A DNA stretch of 29,936 nt from IMG/VR virus record IMGVR_UViG_3300030101_004835, positions 134-30,069 of that record; one strand, written 5' to 3'. Position 1 is the first letter of the stretch; each line of letters opens with the position of its first letter. The notes below the pieces were generated by a model. The model worked only from the letters and a program-made list of their open reading frames with translations. It was not told the origin of the DNA and did not search any database. The translations under genes were made by a program, and so were the position numbers. Positions 1 to 5,344 of the stretch are shown piece after piece. This DNA is from a virus.

Positions 1-1
1 A

Positions 2-94
2 CAATCGTATAGACGAAATGATGAAGATATTGTCTACGAGTGCATTTGTAAGCTAGTTCCAAGAGTTAATCCAAAGAAAGTGAAAGTATATTGA
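2..94 (+). CDS. C-terminal end of an upstream gene (partial)
   Basis: Frame 2 is open from the window edge to a TGA at 92-94 and gives 30 residues ending NPKKVKVY. The TGA overlaps the TTG start of the next gene by four bases (TTGA), which is the same tight coupling seen through the rest of the cassette. The visible part is charged and basic and carries no recognisable motif, so the function cannot be assigned. Its 5' part lies outside the window. Confidence 0.55.
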   Translation, partial: QSYRRNDEDIVYECICKLVPRVNPKKVKVY

Positions 95-306
95 TTACCA
101 AAGAAGAATTTTTAAAAGGTAAATATAAGATTTTACCAAGAATTATGATGTTAGTTTCAACAATTATGAGTTGGAATACTGCCTCCTGGTTTATGCATTT
201 AGAAGATCCAACTGCACCTCAATCCGCATTTGTTTCTGTTGTTATGGGTGTAATGACTGGAATATTTGGTATATGGATGGGTCACGAACATAAGGGTGAA
301 AAATGA
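91..306 (+). CDS. Small two-helix membrane protein, holin-like
   Basis: The 71-residue product has a short charged N-terminus, a hydrophobic stretch at about residues 14-35, a loop of about ten residues containing EDPTAP, a second hydrophobic stretch at about 45-63, and a charged tail ending HEHKGEK. This is the usual shape of a small phage holin or holin-like pore protein of the inner membrane. It is the first of five coupled genes leading to the lysozyme, which supports a lysis role. The TTG start at 91 was chosen because it overlaps the preceding stop. The next gene starts in its stop codon (ATGA at 303-306). A membrane accessory protein is an alternative, because a second holin-like gene lies at 461. 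Confidence 0.6.
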   Translation: MITKEEFLKGKYKILPRIMMLVSTIMSWNTASWFMHLEDPTAPQSAFVSVVMGVMTGIFGIWMGHEHKGEK

Positions 307-464
307 AAACTTTAACTAAAAGACAAGCTGATGCAATGAAAAGACACTCTAAGCATCACACAAAAAAACATATGGATGAGATGACCAGGTTGATGACTAG
401 GACAAGAAATCCATTAAATTTTACTCAGGCTCATAAAGCAACTATGAAAAAGGTTGGAAGATGA
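303..464 (+). CDS. Small basic histidine/lysine-rich protein
   Basis: A 53-residue gene links two membrane-protein genes. It begins in the ATGA overlap at 303 and its TGA at 462-464 overlaps the ATG of the next gene. The product starts MKTLTKRQADAMKRHSKHHT and contains repeated KRH, KHH and KKH clusters followed by TRTRNPLNFTQAHKATMKKVGR. It has no membrane segment and is predicted to be mostly helical. Similar short KRQ...KRHS..H proteins occur, as far as I recall, near the lysis or tail genes of marine phages, but no function is known to me. Coupling on both sides is the main evidence that it is translated. Confidence 0.7.
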   Translation: MKTLTKRQADAMKRHSKHHTKKHMDEMTRLMTRTRNPLNFTQAHKATMKKVGR

Positions 465-856
465 TCCAAGTCCTAAGTGTTCTAGGAAATCTTGCCGGGA
501 CATGGCTCAATGGGCGAGTGGAAAAGGCAAAGGCGGAAACCGACGTTAAGGTGGCTCGTGCAAAGGCAGAGGCAAAGGTCTACGAGACTGAGGCAACATC
601 AACAATGCTGCAGGAGCAAAAACTCACAGATCATATGGGTGACTCACTCAAAGATGAATTTTGGACTTTGATCTTTGGCGGCATCTTGATTGCTTGTTTT
701 ATTCCTTATACTCAACCTTATGTGAAAGAAGGTTTTATATTTTTAGACCAACACACTCCGGCTTGGTTTTCAAATATGCTTTATATCGTCATCGGTAGTT
801 CATTTGGTTATCGGTTTGGAAAGCAAGGTTTGCAACTCATAAATAGGAAAAAATGA
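461..856 (+). CDS. Holin-like membrane protein with N-terminal coiled coil
   Basis: The 131-residue product has a long A/K/E-rich amphipathic helix at about residues 17-58, a hydrophobic segment at about 67-85, a loop with FLDQHTPAWF, and a second hydrophobic segment at about 103-119, followed by a basic tail ending NRKK. The arrangement resembles the GTA/phage 3TM-type holin family, in which a helical N-terminal part precedes the membrane helices. It lies two genes ahead of the lysozyme, so release of the endolysin is the likely job. It is coupled at both ends by ATGA overlaps. Whether this or the 71-residue protein is the pore-former, or whether they form a holin/antiholin pair, cannot be told from sequence. 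Confidence 0.65.
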   Translation: MIQVLSVLGNLAGTWLNGRVEKAKAETDVKVARAKAEAKVYETEATSTMLQEQKLTDHMGDSLKDEFWTLIFGGILIACFIPYTQPYVKEGFIFLDQHTPAWFSNMLYIVIGSSFGYRFGKQGLQLINRKK

Positions 857-1077
857 TGGAATATCAAAGATGCAAAGAGTGTGGGACTTATGTTCCAATG
901 AAAAGATATGAAAAGGCTAAATTGTGCATTAGTTGCAGAAGTGTGCAAAGGAGCGGCAATCAAGAAATCAGACAAATTTTTAAGCAATTATCAAAAAGAA
1001 ACGAAAACCTACCTGAGGAAGATTGGAGTCATTTAAACGTTGAATGCGATGATAATCAGATATGGAAATATAAATGA
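853..1077 (+). CDS. Small zinc-ribbon protein
   Basis: The 74-residue product carries C7-x2-C10 and C25-x2-C28, a four-cysteine zinc-ribbon pattern, with basic residues between the knuckles. The rest is charged, with an acidic centre and the tail DDNQIWKYK. It starts in the stop of the holin-like gene (ATGATG at 853) and its own stop overlaps the lysozyme start, so it belongs to the lysis transcript. The metal site may be structural or nucleic-acid binding. The sequence gives no specific function. Confidence 0.6.
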   Translation: MMEYQRCKECGTYVPMKRYEKAKLCISCRSVQRSGNQEIRQIFKQLSKRNENLPEEDWSHLNVECDDNQIWKYK

Positions 1078-1520
1078 ATATAGATAAATTAAGAGAAGAT
1101 CTCACAATAGACGAGGGAATAAAAAACGAAATTTACCTCGATCACTTGCAGATTCCTAGTTTTGGGATCGGCCATATGATAACTGAGTGGGATGAAGAAT
1201 ATGGAAAGCCAGTTGGCACTCCAGTTTCTGAAGAAAGAGTTAAAAGTTGTTTTGCTGATGATGTTGAAACAACCATAAAAGAATGCAAAGTTTTATATGA
1301 TAACTTTGACGAACTTCCTGAAGAAGTAACCTTAATTTTAGCTAATATGATGTTTAATATGGGCAGACCTCGTTTGTCAGGTTTTAAGAAACTAAATGCC
1401 GCCATAAAGGACAGAAACTGGTCTGAGGCAGCAATTCAGATGGAAGATTCCCGGTGGCATAAACAAGTCACAAATAGAGCGAATAGATTAATCGAGAGAA
1501 TGAATAAAGTAACCGATTAG
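1074..1520 (+). CDS. Phage lysozyme (endolysin), GH24 T4-type
   Basis: This enzyme cleaves the glycan backbone of peptidoglycan at the end of infection. The 148-residue length is close to T4 lysozyme (164). The N-terminal catalytic block aligns well: E14 in DEG matches T4 Glu11, D23 in IYLD matches Asp20, and S29 stands where T4 has Thr26, followed by the family signature FGIGH. The C-terminal half keeps NMMFNMG, GFKKLN and SRWHKQVTNRA, which match the T4 VFQMG, GFTN and SRWYNQTPNRA blocks. There is no signal peptide, so export must depend on the upstream holin-like proteins. The Thr-to-Ser change keeps the hydroxyl and should be active. Confidence 0.93.
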   Translation: MNIDKLREDLTIDEGIKNEIYLDHLQIPSFGIGHMITEWDEEYGKPVGTPVSEERVKSCFADDVETTIKECKVLYDNFDELPEEVTLILANMMFNMGRPRLSGFKKLNAAIKDRNWSEAAIQMEDSRWHKQVTNRANRLIERMNKVTD

Positions 1521-1529
1521 TTCGTCAGG
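1519..1529 (+). repeat. Direct repeat AGTTCGTCAGG, left copy
   Basis: This is an exact 11-bp match to 1827-1837, 308 bp away. Its TTCGTCAGG part also occurs at 1651-1659, where it forms the beginning of the tRNA-derived attachment core. The three copies therefore bracket the attP core. Candidate roles are accessory core-type integrase sites or relics of earlier integration events. Confidence 0.6.
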
Positions 1530-1565
1530 CAGCATAATTCCCACCAAAAAACGTTAGGCAATTTT

Positions 1566-1619
1566 GAGTCGCTGTAATTTTGATGCGACTCGGATTCTAT
1601 AGCGACATCCATAGCGAAC
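1566..1619. repeat. Left-arm repeat cluster ATAGCGA[C/A] with inverted GAGTCGC
   Basis: Left of the tRNA core lie ATAGCGAC (1599-1606) and ATAGCGAAC (1611-1619) in direct orientation, and a perfect 7-bp inverted repeat GAGTCGC (1566-1572) / GCGACTC (1585-1591) that contains the same GCGA core. The same octamer recurs right of the core. Short repeats in both arms around a tRNA-derived core are typical of arm-type sites for tyrosine integrases or excisionase. Confidence 0.55.
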
Positions 1620-1651
1620 CACCCCTCCAAAACCGCATAAACCCGGCCTTT

Positions 1652-1704
1652 TCGTCAGGCTCATAACCTGAAGGTCGTAGGTTCAAATCCTACCCCCGCA
1701 ACCA
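1652..1704 (+). other. attP: attP core: 3' part of an initiator tRNA-Met(CAT)
   Basis: The 53 bp spell the 3' two-thirds of a tRNA. There is an anticodon stem TCAGG/CCTGA with loop CTCATAA (anticodon CAT), variable bases AGGTC, a T stem GTAGG/CCTAC with loop TTCAAAT, the acceptor strand CCCCGCA, and the encoded ACCA. The CCCCGCAACCA end and the anticodon loop match bacterial initiator tRNA-fMet rather than elongator tRNA-Met. The acceptor 5' strand and D arm are absent, so this is not a working tRNA gene. The logical reading is the phage attachment core: on integration into the host gene the phage copy restores the tRNA 3' end. The integrase gene 940 bp downstream supports this. Confidence 0.85.
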
Positions 1705-1746
1705 ACTAATTTCCATAAAATATATATAAATCAAATACTTAAACAT

Positions 1747-1776
1747 ACCACTTGCCTTGTGCGGTGGTTTTTTTTT
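1747..1776 (+). terminator. Rho-independent terminator after the tRNA fragment
   Basis: ACCAC (1747-1751) can pair with GTGGT (1764-1768) around a 12-base loop, and nine T residues follow directly (1768-1776). It lies 43 bp past the tRNA CCA end. It could end lysis-cassette transcription, or serve as the terminator of the restored tRNA gene after integration, shielding the host locus. Confidence 0.7.
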
Positions 1777-1826
1777 ATCCTTTTTTTACCTGAAATTACT
1801 GCATCTATAGCGACTCCTATAGCGAC

Positions 1827-1837
1827 AGTTCGTCAGG
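1827..1837 (+). repeat. Direct repeat AGTTCGTCAGG, right copy
   Basis: Exact partner of 1519-1529. It sits immediately after the second CTATAGCGAC arm repeat and shares TTCGTCAGG with the tRNA-derived core at 1651. Confidence 0.6.
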
Positions 1838-1885
1838 ATTATTACGTAATATTACTTGCATATAAGGTAATAATAGGTATTATGT

Positions 1886-1901
1886 AGTTATATATATAAC
1901 T
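1886..1901. promoter_or_regulatory. Operator-like palindrome, site A (integrase operon)
   Basis: AGTTATATATATAACT is a perfect 16-bp palindrome, 40 bp before the TTG start of the first gene of the integrase operon. Near-identical sites lie at 6229, 7248 and 9310, each in front of another transcription unit. GGTAATAA, a second shared motif, lies at 1866-1873. It is probably a repressor or Cro binding site overlapping the promoter. The binding protein is inferred. Confidence 0.6.
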
Positions 1902-1941
1902 TATAGTTATATTTCATAGCGAACAAAAAGGAGAGGCTAAA

Positions 1942-2202
1942 TTGACTTATTTAACTACAAACGAACAAAAGATATGCAACATCATGAGACATATAAATAT
2001 AGAGTCTTATGACGGAGAAAATATGCACCAAACTTTCAATGAAATATGGAATGAGTGTATTGAAAATGACTTTGATATTTATCAAAGCACTCTGAAGGGC
2101 ATCCTTGGCAGCTTGGTTAAAAAAGAAATAATAAGCATGGATAAACAAGATATTTTTACTTTTTATTTCAATGAAAACCATAACCTAAATGGAGAGGCAT
2201 AA
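1942..2202 (+). CDS. Small winged-helix-like protein, candidate excisionase or regulator
   Basis: The 86-residue product is acidic and has a C-terminal half reading STLKGILGSLVKKEIISM followed by an aromatic beta-like stretch (DIFTFYFNE). That resembles a winged-helix recognition helix and wing. Its place as first gene of the operon ending in the integrase, and next to the attP arms, makes a recombination directionality factor or an operon regulator plausible; this is inference from position. The start is TTG at 1942, selected by the strong AAGGAGAGG ribosome-binding site at 1928-1936. An operator-like palindrome lies upstream. The stop overlaps the next start (TAATG). Confidence 0.65.
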   Translation: MTYLTTNEQKICNIMRHINIESYDGENMHQTFNEIWNECIENDFDIYQSTLKGILGSLVKKEIISMDKQDIFTFYFNENHNLNGEA

Positions 2203-2408
2203 TGGCCAATATAAAACTACCATTTGATGAGTGTGTGTATCCTAAAATTGATGATTTTCTAAATATTCTTAATGAAGATATTGAAGAATATAAAACTCAC
2301 TTTTCAGCACACGAGGCCACCTTGACATGGACAAGGTTAAAGCAACTTACAAATAAAATGCATGAAATCAAAAAAGCAGCACAAACTAGAGATTGGGGAG
2401 ATGAATGA
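2202..2408 (+). CDS. Hypothetical protein, 68 aa
   Basis: I do not recognise this protein. It is 68 residues, mainly helical by composition, begins MANIKLPFDE and is rich in aromatic and charged residues, with no membrane segment and no cysteine pairs. It has a good ribosome-binding site (GGAGAGG at 2192-2198, inside the end of the previous gene). It is coupled to its neighbours by TAATG and ATGA overlaps, so it is almost certainly translated as part of the integrase operon. An accessory role in recombination or host interaction is possible but unsupported. Confidence 0.7.
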   Translation: MANIKLPFDECVYPKIDDFLNILNEDIEEYKTHFSAHEATLTWTRLKQLTNKMHEIKKAAQTRDWGDE

Positions 2409-2641
2409 TGACTAATAAAAAATCAGAATGGGAAATAGTAAGAGATAAAGAAAATGCTATTAGAGAAAAGGCTATTAAATCTCTGACTCCGGAACAAACA
2501 AAAGTTATTGATGAGGCATATAATGCACTTGCAGAATTTGTTTCAGAATATAGTGAAATGTTTGATGTTACCTCAGACAATGCAAGAAAGTTGCAACATG
2601 CCTTTTGGAGTATTAGGCATGAGTTTAATAAAGGGGATTAA
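2405..2641 (+). CDS. Hypothetical protein, 78 aa, upstream of integrase
   Basis: The 78-residue product is helical and charged, with KSEWEIVRDKENAIREKAIK near the N-terminus and a second helix containing VIDEAYNALAEFVSEYSEMF. I do not recognise a family. It starts in the stop of the previous gene (ATGATG at 2405) and its TAA is one base before the integrase ATG, so it is translationally linked to the integrase. Small helical proteins in this place can be excisionases or antirepressors, but no DNA-binding motif is clear. Confidence 0.7.
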   Translation: MMTNKKSEWEIVRDKENAIREKAIKSLTPEQTKVIDEAYNALAEFVSEYSEMFDVTSDNARKLQHAFWSIRHEFNKGD

Positions 2642-2642
2642 T

Positions 2643-3803
2643 ATGGATAATAGAGAACCATCAAAACCAAAATTAGTCCCTATAAAAAGAAAAGGCAAAG
2701 AGTCAAAAATATGGGTTATTTATTTTAAGATAAATGGCAAAGAGGAAAGAGCCTACTCTATTTCAAAAGATAAAATTGATGCAAAGGCCAAAGATATAAG
2801 GAGAATGATTGACGAGAATGGTGGTGTTCAAAGCACCACCTACTTTGCCAATTGTGTTAAATTATTTCTTATTTATAGGGCAACGTTTATCAATATTGAG
2901 GATGGCATATCAAGGCGGCATTATGAGAATGATGAAAGGCATATGAGGTTGCATATAAATGAGTTTTTTGATGATAAAACTAATGTATCAACTATCAATG
3001 CCGGGAGAATAAATTTTTTTATTGACCATATGAAAAAGAAAGGTTTATCCGGGAAAACAAGACGTGCGGTTTTATCGACTCTTAATTTAATGTTTAAATA
3101 TGCAATAAGCATGGGTTGGGCGGAAAACAACCCGGTGTCAAAAACTGAGAGGGATATTATAAGAGGCTCTTCAAAAGATAGGGTTGATTATACTCTTGAG
3201 GAAGTGAACAAACTTATAACTGCGGCACAGGAAGATAGTCCTTTATATTATAGTTTATTTTGGTGTTCAGCTTTGACCGGGATGGCCGCAAATGAACTAA
3301 CCGGACTCCAATGGCAGGACATTGATTTTTATAAAAGAAAAATTGATGTAAAACGCACCGCTTGGAGAGGTGAATTAAGGCCAACAAAAACACAATTTAG
3401 AGAGAGGACAATTCCCTTATGCTCAACACTTCACGAGGTCTTGAAGGATTGGCAATTGAAATGCAACTCTAATGTGTTTGTTTTTCCTTCTGCAACAGGC
3501 AGACATGGAGACCAAGATGCATGGCGGAAACAAATTAAACATTATTGTAAGGTAACCGGTGTGGCATATAAGCTGAACCCCAACGACAGAGATGGCAGGG
3601 GTCTTGGTGCTTTCCGCAAAGCATTCTCAACGACGATGGAAGAGAGGATGCAAGTTCCTGCGGTAACCAACAAATATAGGATGGGGCATTCAAAGCGGTC
3701 AAACACCGCAAGGCATCATTACACGTTTGCTGATATGGAAAGAGCTCATGCACCGGATGATTATGAAAACCTCGCAGAGATGATTTTTAATCAATCAAAA
3801 TAA
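2643..3803 (+). CDS. int: Tyrosine-family site-specific integrase
   Basis: It catalyses recombination between attP and a host tRNA gene. The 386-residue protein has a SAM-like core-binding domain at about residues 70-180 (RRHYENDERH, FIDHMKKKGLSGKT) and a catalytic domain at about 190-375. Visible catalytic features are K249 in RPTKTQ, R325 in GAFR, H349 in GHS and the nucleophile Y360 in HHYT. Two usual residues are absent. The first Arg, expected in TGxR, is Ala215 (TGMAANEL), and the first residue of the HxxR motif is Gly322. The ATG at 2643 was chosen for its GGGG-containing ribosome-binding site and one-base spacing from the upstream gene. The open frame extends further upstream but that part is a shadow of the 2405 gene. 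Confidence 0.9.
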   Translation: MDNREPSKPKLVPIKRKGKESKIWVIYFKINGKEERAYSISKDKIDAKAKDIRRMIDENGGVQSTTYFANCVKLFLIYRATFINIEDGISRRHYENDERHMRLHINEFFDDKTNVSTINAGRINFFIDHMKKKGLSGKTRRAVLSTLNLMFKYAISMGWAENNPVSKTERDIIRGSSKDRVDYTLEEVNKLITAAQEDSPLYYSLFWCSALTGMAANELTGLQWQDIDFYKRKIDVKRTAWRGELRPTKTQFRERTIPLCSTLHEVLKDWQLKCNSNVFVFPSATGRHGDQDAWRKQIKHYCKVTGVAYKLNPNDRDGRGLGAFRKAFSTTMEERMQVPAVTNKYRMGHSKRSNTARHHYTFADMERAHAPDDYENLAEMIFNQSK

Positions 3804-3997
3804 TTAAATATCCTTCGTAGGGCATAAGACCTTATGAGAGATATTATTGTGAATATGACACCGATTGTAGCACCATCAAATATTGTCACCTGGTATCCAA
3901 ATGCAGGAAGTACTGTGAGATTTGCAACAACCGCTACAATATAACCAATCATAACGTTTGTTATAGCCTCATAAAGACTTCTTTTCTTGCTTTGCAT
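3791..3997 (-). CDS. Two-helix membrane protein, DUF7220-like
   Basis: The 68-residue protein begins MQSKKRSLYEAITNVMIGYI and has hydrophobic segments at about residues 13-33 and 44-57 separated by PAFGYQVTIFDG, then SLIRSYALRRIFN. The N-terminal KKRSLxEAxTN block, the LPxFG loop and the RxYxxRRxFN end are the pattern I associate with DUF7220, a family common in alphaproteobacterial phages. Its function is unknown. It is the last gene of the minus-strand recombination operon, overlapping the zinc-ribbon gene by 29 bp. Its 3' end overlaps the convergent integrase by 13 bp. An in-frame ATG at 4018 is also possible, but the family begins at the MQSKK position. Confidence 0.7.
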   Translation of the reverse strand: MQSKKRSLYEAITNVMIGYIVAVVANLTVLPAFGYQVTIFDGATIGVIFTIISLIRSYALRRIFNYFD

Positions 3998-4118
3998 CGT
4001 CACTATCCGGAGGGTCATATATTAATAAATCGCAAATTGTGCATTGATATAAATTATATCCATCCCTTTGCTTTACCGGTTTCGCAAGGTAAACTTTACA
4101 TTTTGGACAAAGTTTCAT
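3969..4118 (-). CDS. Small zinc-ribbon protein, 49 aa
   Basis: A short gene on the minus strand. The product begins MKLCPKCKVYLAKP and has C4-x2-C7 and C26-x2-C29 (YQCTICD), a complete zinc ribbon, then an acidic PPDSDDA tail. Its ATG lies in the stop of the DUF6378-like gene (ATGA, 4115-4118), and it overlaps the DUF7220-like gene downstream, so it is embedded in the operon. The ribbon could bind DNA, RNA or a partner protein. Nothing in the sequence is more specific. Confidence 0.72.
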   Translation of the reverse strand: MKLCPKCKVYLAKPVKQRDGYNLYQCTICDLLIYDPPDSDDAKQEKKSL

Positions 4119-4384
4119 TTTTTCTTAGATGCCAAATATGCAGCAATTGCAATATAGGCCAACAAATCAACCCAACTGTCTTTATTGAACGGATCATAAA
4201 ACAACCGGGTTAGTTTTGTTATTGCGAGTATAAGTGGAGATTGGAAAGGCTTGACCTCTTGATTCAAGACCAACTCTAGTCCCTTTGCATTTAATTCAAA
4301 GTTTTTATTATAGTCCCCATATTGCTTTCCTCTCGCATCAATCATACGAGCCGCCTCTTTAAGGAAATCAGAAGGGGATTTCAT
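4115..4384 (-). CDS. DUF6378-like phage protein
   Basis: The 89-residue all-helical product contains RGKQYGDYNKNF (residues 18-29), ITKLTRLFYDP and DSWVDLLAYIAIAAYL. The RxxxYGdxxxNf, K-x-x-R and D-x-x-vDlaaYia blocks match my memory of DUF6378, small phage proteins distantly like all-alpha NTP pyrophosphohydrolases. If that is right it may act on nucleotides during phage replication, but no activity is established for the family that I know of. It overlaps the preceding gene by 17 bp and couples to the following one. Confidence 0.7.
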   Translation of the reverse strand: MKSPSDFLKEAARMIDARGKQYGDYNKNFELNAKGLELVLNQEVKPFQSPLILAITKLTRLFYDPFNKDSWVDLLAYIAIAAYLASKKK

Positions 4385-4646
4385 CGTCTAAATCCTCATG
4401 ACCTTCTTTTTGAGGTTCAATTGCTTTTGGTTTTTCATTTTCATCATTTGGTTGTTTATCAATCATAGGTGAAATTGTGCCGGTCATCCACGTATCACTT
4501 CTTTGTCTAACATTAACCCAATAATTTTTATTATCTAAAACCAAAGTGCCTCGGAAATCGTCATGCCAATCCAATTCTTTGTTTTTATTAATATTAAGAT
4601 TTAGTGTCATATTATCAACACCATGTTCTGTATACTTTTTATCCAT
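4368..4646 (-). CDS. Protein with SSB-like acidic C-terminal tip
   Basis: The 92-residue protein has a beta-rich N-terminal part (MTLNLNINKNKELDWHDDF, then GTLVLDNKNYWVNVR and WMTGTISPM), a proline/lysine linker, and the ending EDLDDEIPF. The DD-x-IPF tip is the signature by which bacterial single-stranded DNA-binding protein recruits repair and recombination partners. The body is too short for a full OB fold and could be a reduced one. It follows the putative annealing protein and exonuclease, so a role linking them to ssDNA is attractive. The ATG at 4646, eight bases after GGAG, is preferred to the TTG just before it. Confidence 0.65.
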   Translation of the reverse strand: MDKKYTEHGVDNMTLNLNINKNKELDWHDDFRGTLVLDNKNYWVNVRQRSDTWMTGTISPMIDKQPNDENEKPKAIEPQKEGHEDLDDEIPF

Positions 4647-5334
4647 CAATTTGCTCCTCTTGGTCTTTGTTTAAATCATTTAAATAACTATTTTTCTCTT
4701 GTATCCATATGCGTCTTTCAGAACATGCTTTCATCATTTGTGTGCAAAGTTCAGAGTCCCTTTGAAAACTATTTTTATTTTTTCTCCAAAAATCATCTAA
4801 ACCTTTGTCAGACGTGACTTCATCTAAGTCATACATATATTCTTCAAATGTTTTCTTAGGATTATCTTTTGGTTTATTATGTGAGGAAGGGGTAAGGTTG
4901 GAGAGGCTACCACCTTCCTCTTTTGCTCTTTTAGCTCTGTTAGCTAATTCTTGTTGAACTTGAGAGTCTATTTCTGCATCGGAATAAACATCTCCATGAA
5001 AACCTAATAATTTAAGAATAACTCTGTCCTTTGCTCTTTTTTCTGCCATAGCAAACGGATAGGCATTCTTATTATTGCTTGGAGTTGCCTCGCCATAAGA
5101 CCATTCAGAAACACCATCTCGATGCCCGGTGACTAATAAAACAACTTCTTTTTTTGTTAAGTCCTGATGAATCAACTCCGGTTTTTCAAATTTTAATTTT
5201 TTATATGCGGCAAGTTTTTCTAATGATTTGTGATACATAACCCAAGTGCCATGACAATTCCACATCGCTTGTTTCTGTGTCATTCCCACCTCGTTTAACA
5301 TATCGAGTACTGGTTTTGGTACGTTTATAGCCAT
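4639..5334 (-). CDS. Putative single-strand annealing / recombination protein
   Basis: The 231-residue protein has a conserved-looking core at about residues 60-125: VVLLVTGHRDGVSEWSYGEA, then NNKNAYPFAMAEKRAKDR and LLGFHGDVYSDAE. The pattern of a short beta sheet followed by a basic helix ending in KRAxxRxxLKLxG is reminiscent of phage annealing proteins of the Rad52/ERF type, although similarity is weak. Proteins of this kind are often annotated as hypothetical. Its place directly after a lambda-exonuclease-like nuclease and before a protein with an SSB-type tail makes a Red-beta-like role the best inference. A strong AAGGAGAGG site precedes the ATG. The C-terminal third is charged and probably helical. 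Confidence 0.55.
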   Translation of the reverse strand: MAINVPKPVLDMLNEVGMTQKQAMWNCHGTWVMYHKSLEKLAAYKKLKFEKPELIHQDLTKKEVVLLVTGHRDGVSEWSYGEATPSNNKNAYPFAMAEKRAKDRVILKLLGFHGDVYSDAEIDSQVQQELANRAKRAKEEGGSLSNLTPSSHNKPKDNPKKTFEEYMYDLDEVTSDKGLDDFWRKNKNSFQRDSELCTQMMKACSERRIWIQEKNSYLNDLNKDQEEQIDG

Positions 5335-5344
5335 ATGCCTCTCC

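Larger units (their letters stand above)
1805..1924. repeat. Right-arm repeat cluster CTATAGCGAC
   Basis: CTATAGCGAC occurs twice, at 1805-1814 and 1817-1826, exactly 12 bp apart, so the two lie close to one helical turn from each other. ATAGCGAAC follows at 1916-1924, just before the ribosome-binding site of the integrase operon. These match the left-arm copies at 1599 and 1611. The positions fit arm-type binding sites for integrase or an excisionase, and the 1916 copy could allow autoregulation of the int operon. Confidence 0.55.

Noticed and set aside
1142-1405. Long minus-strand open frame inside the lysozyme gene
   Set aside because: It is antisense to a gene with clear catalytic residues and has no ribosome-binding site or family resemblance.
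1652-1704. Functional phage tRNA gene
   Set aside because: The D arm and acceptor 5' strand are missing; bases upstream do not pair with the CCCCGCA strand.
3820-3840. CATAA/TTATG inverted repeat as bidirectional terminator between integrase and the DUF7220-like gene
   Set aside because: The stem is five mostly A:T pairs with no adjacent T-tract on either strand.
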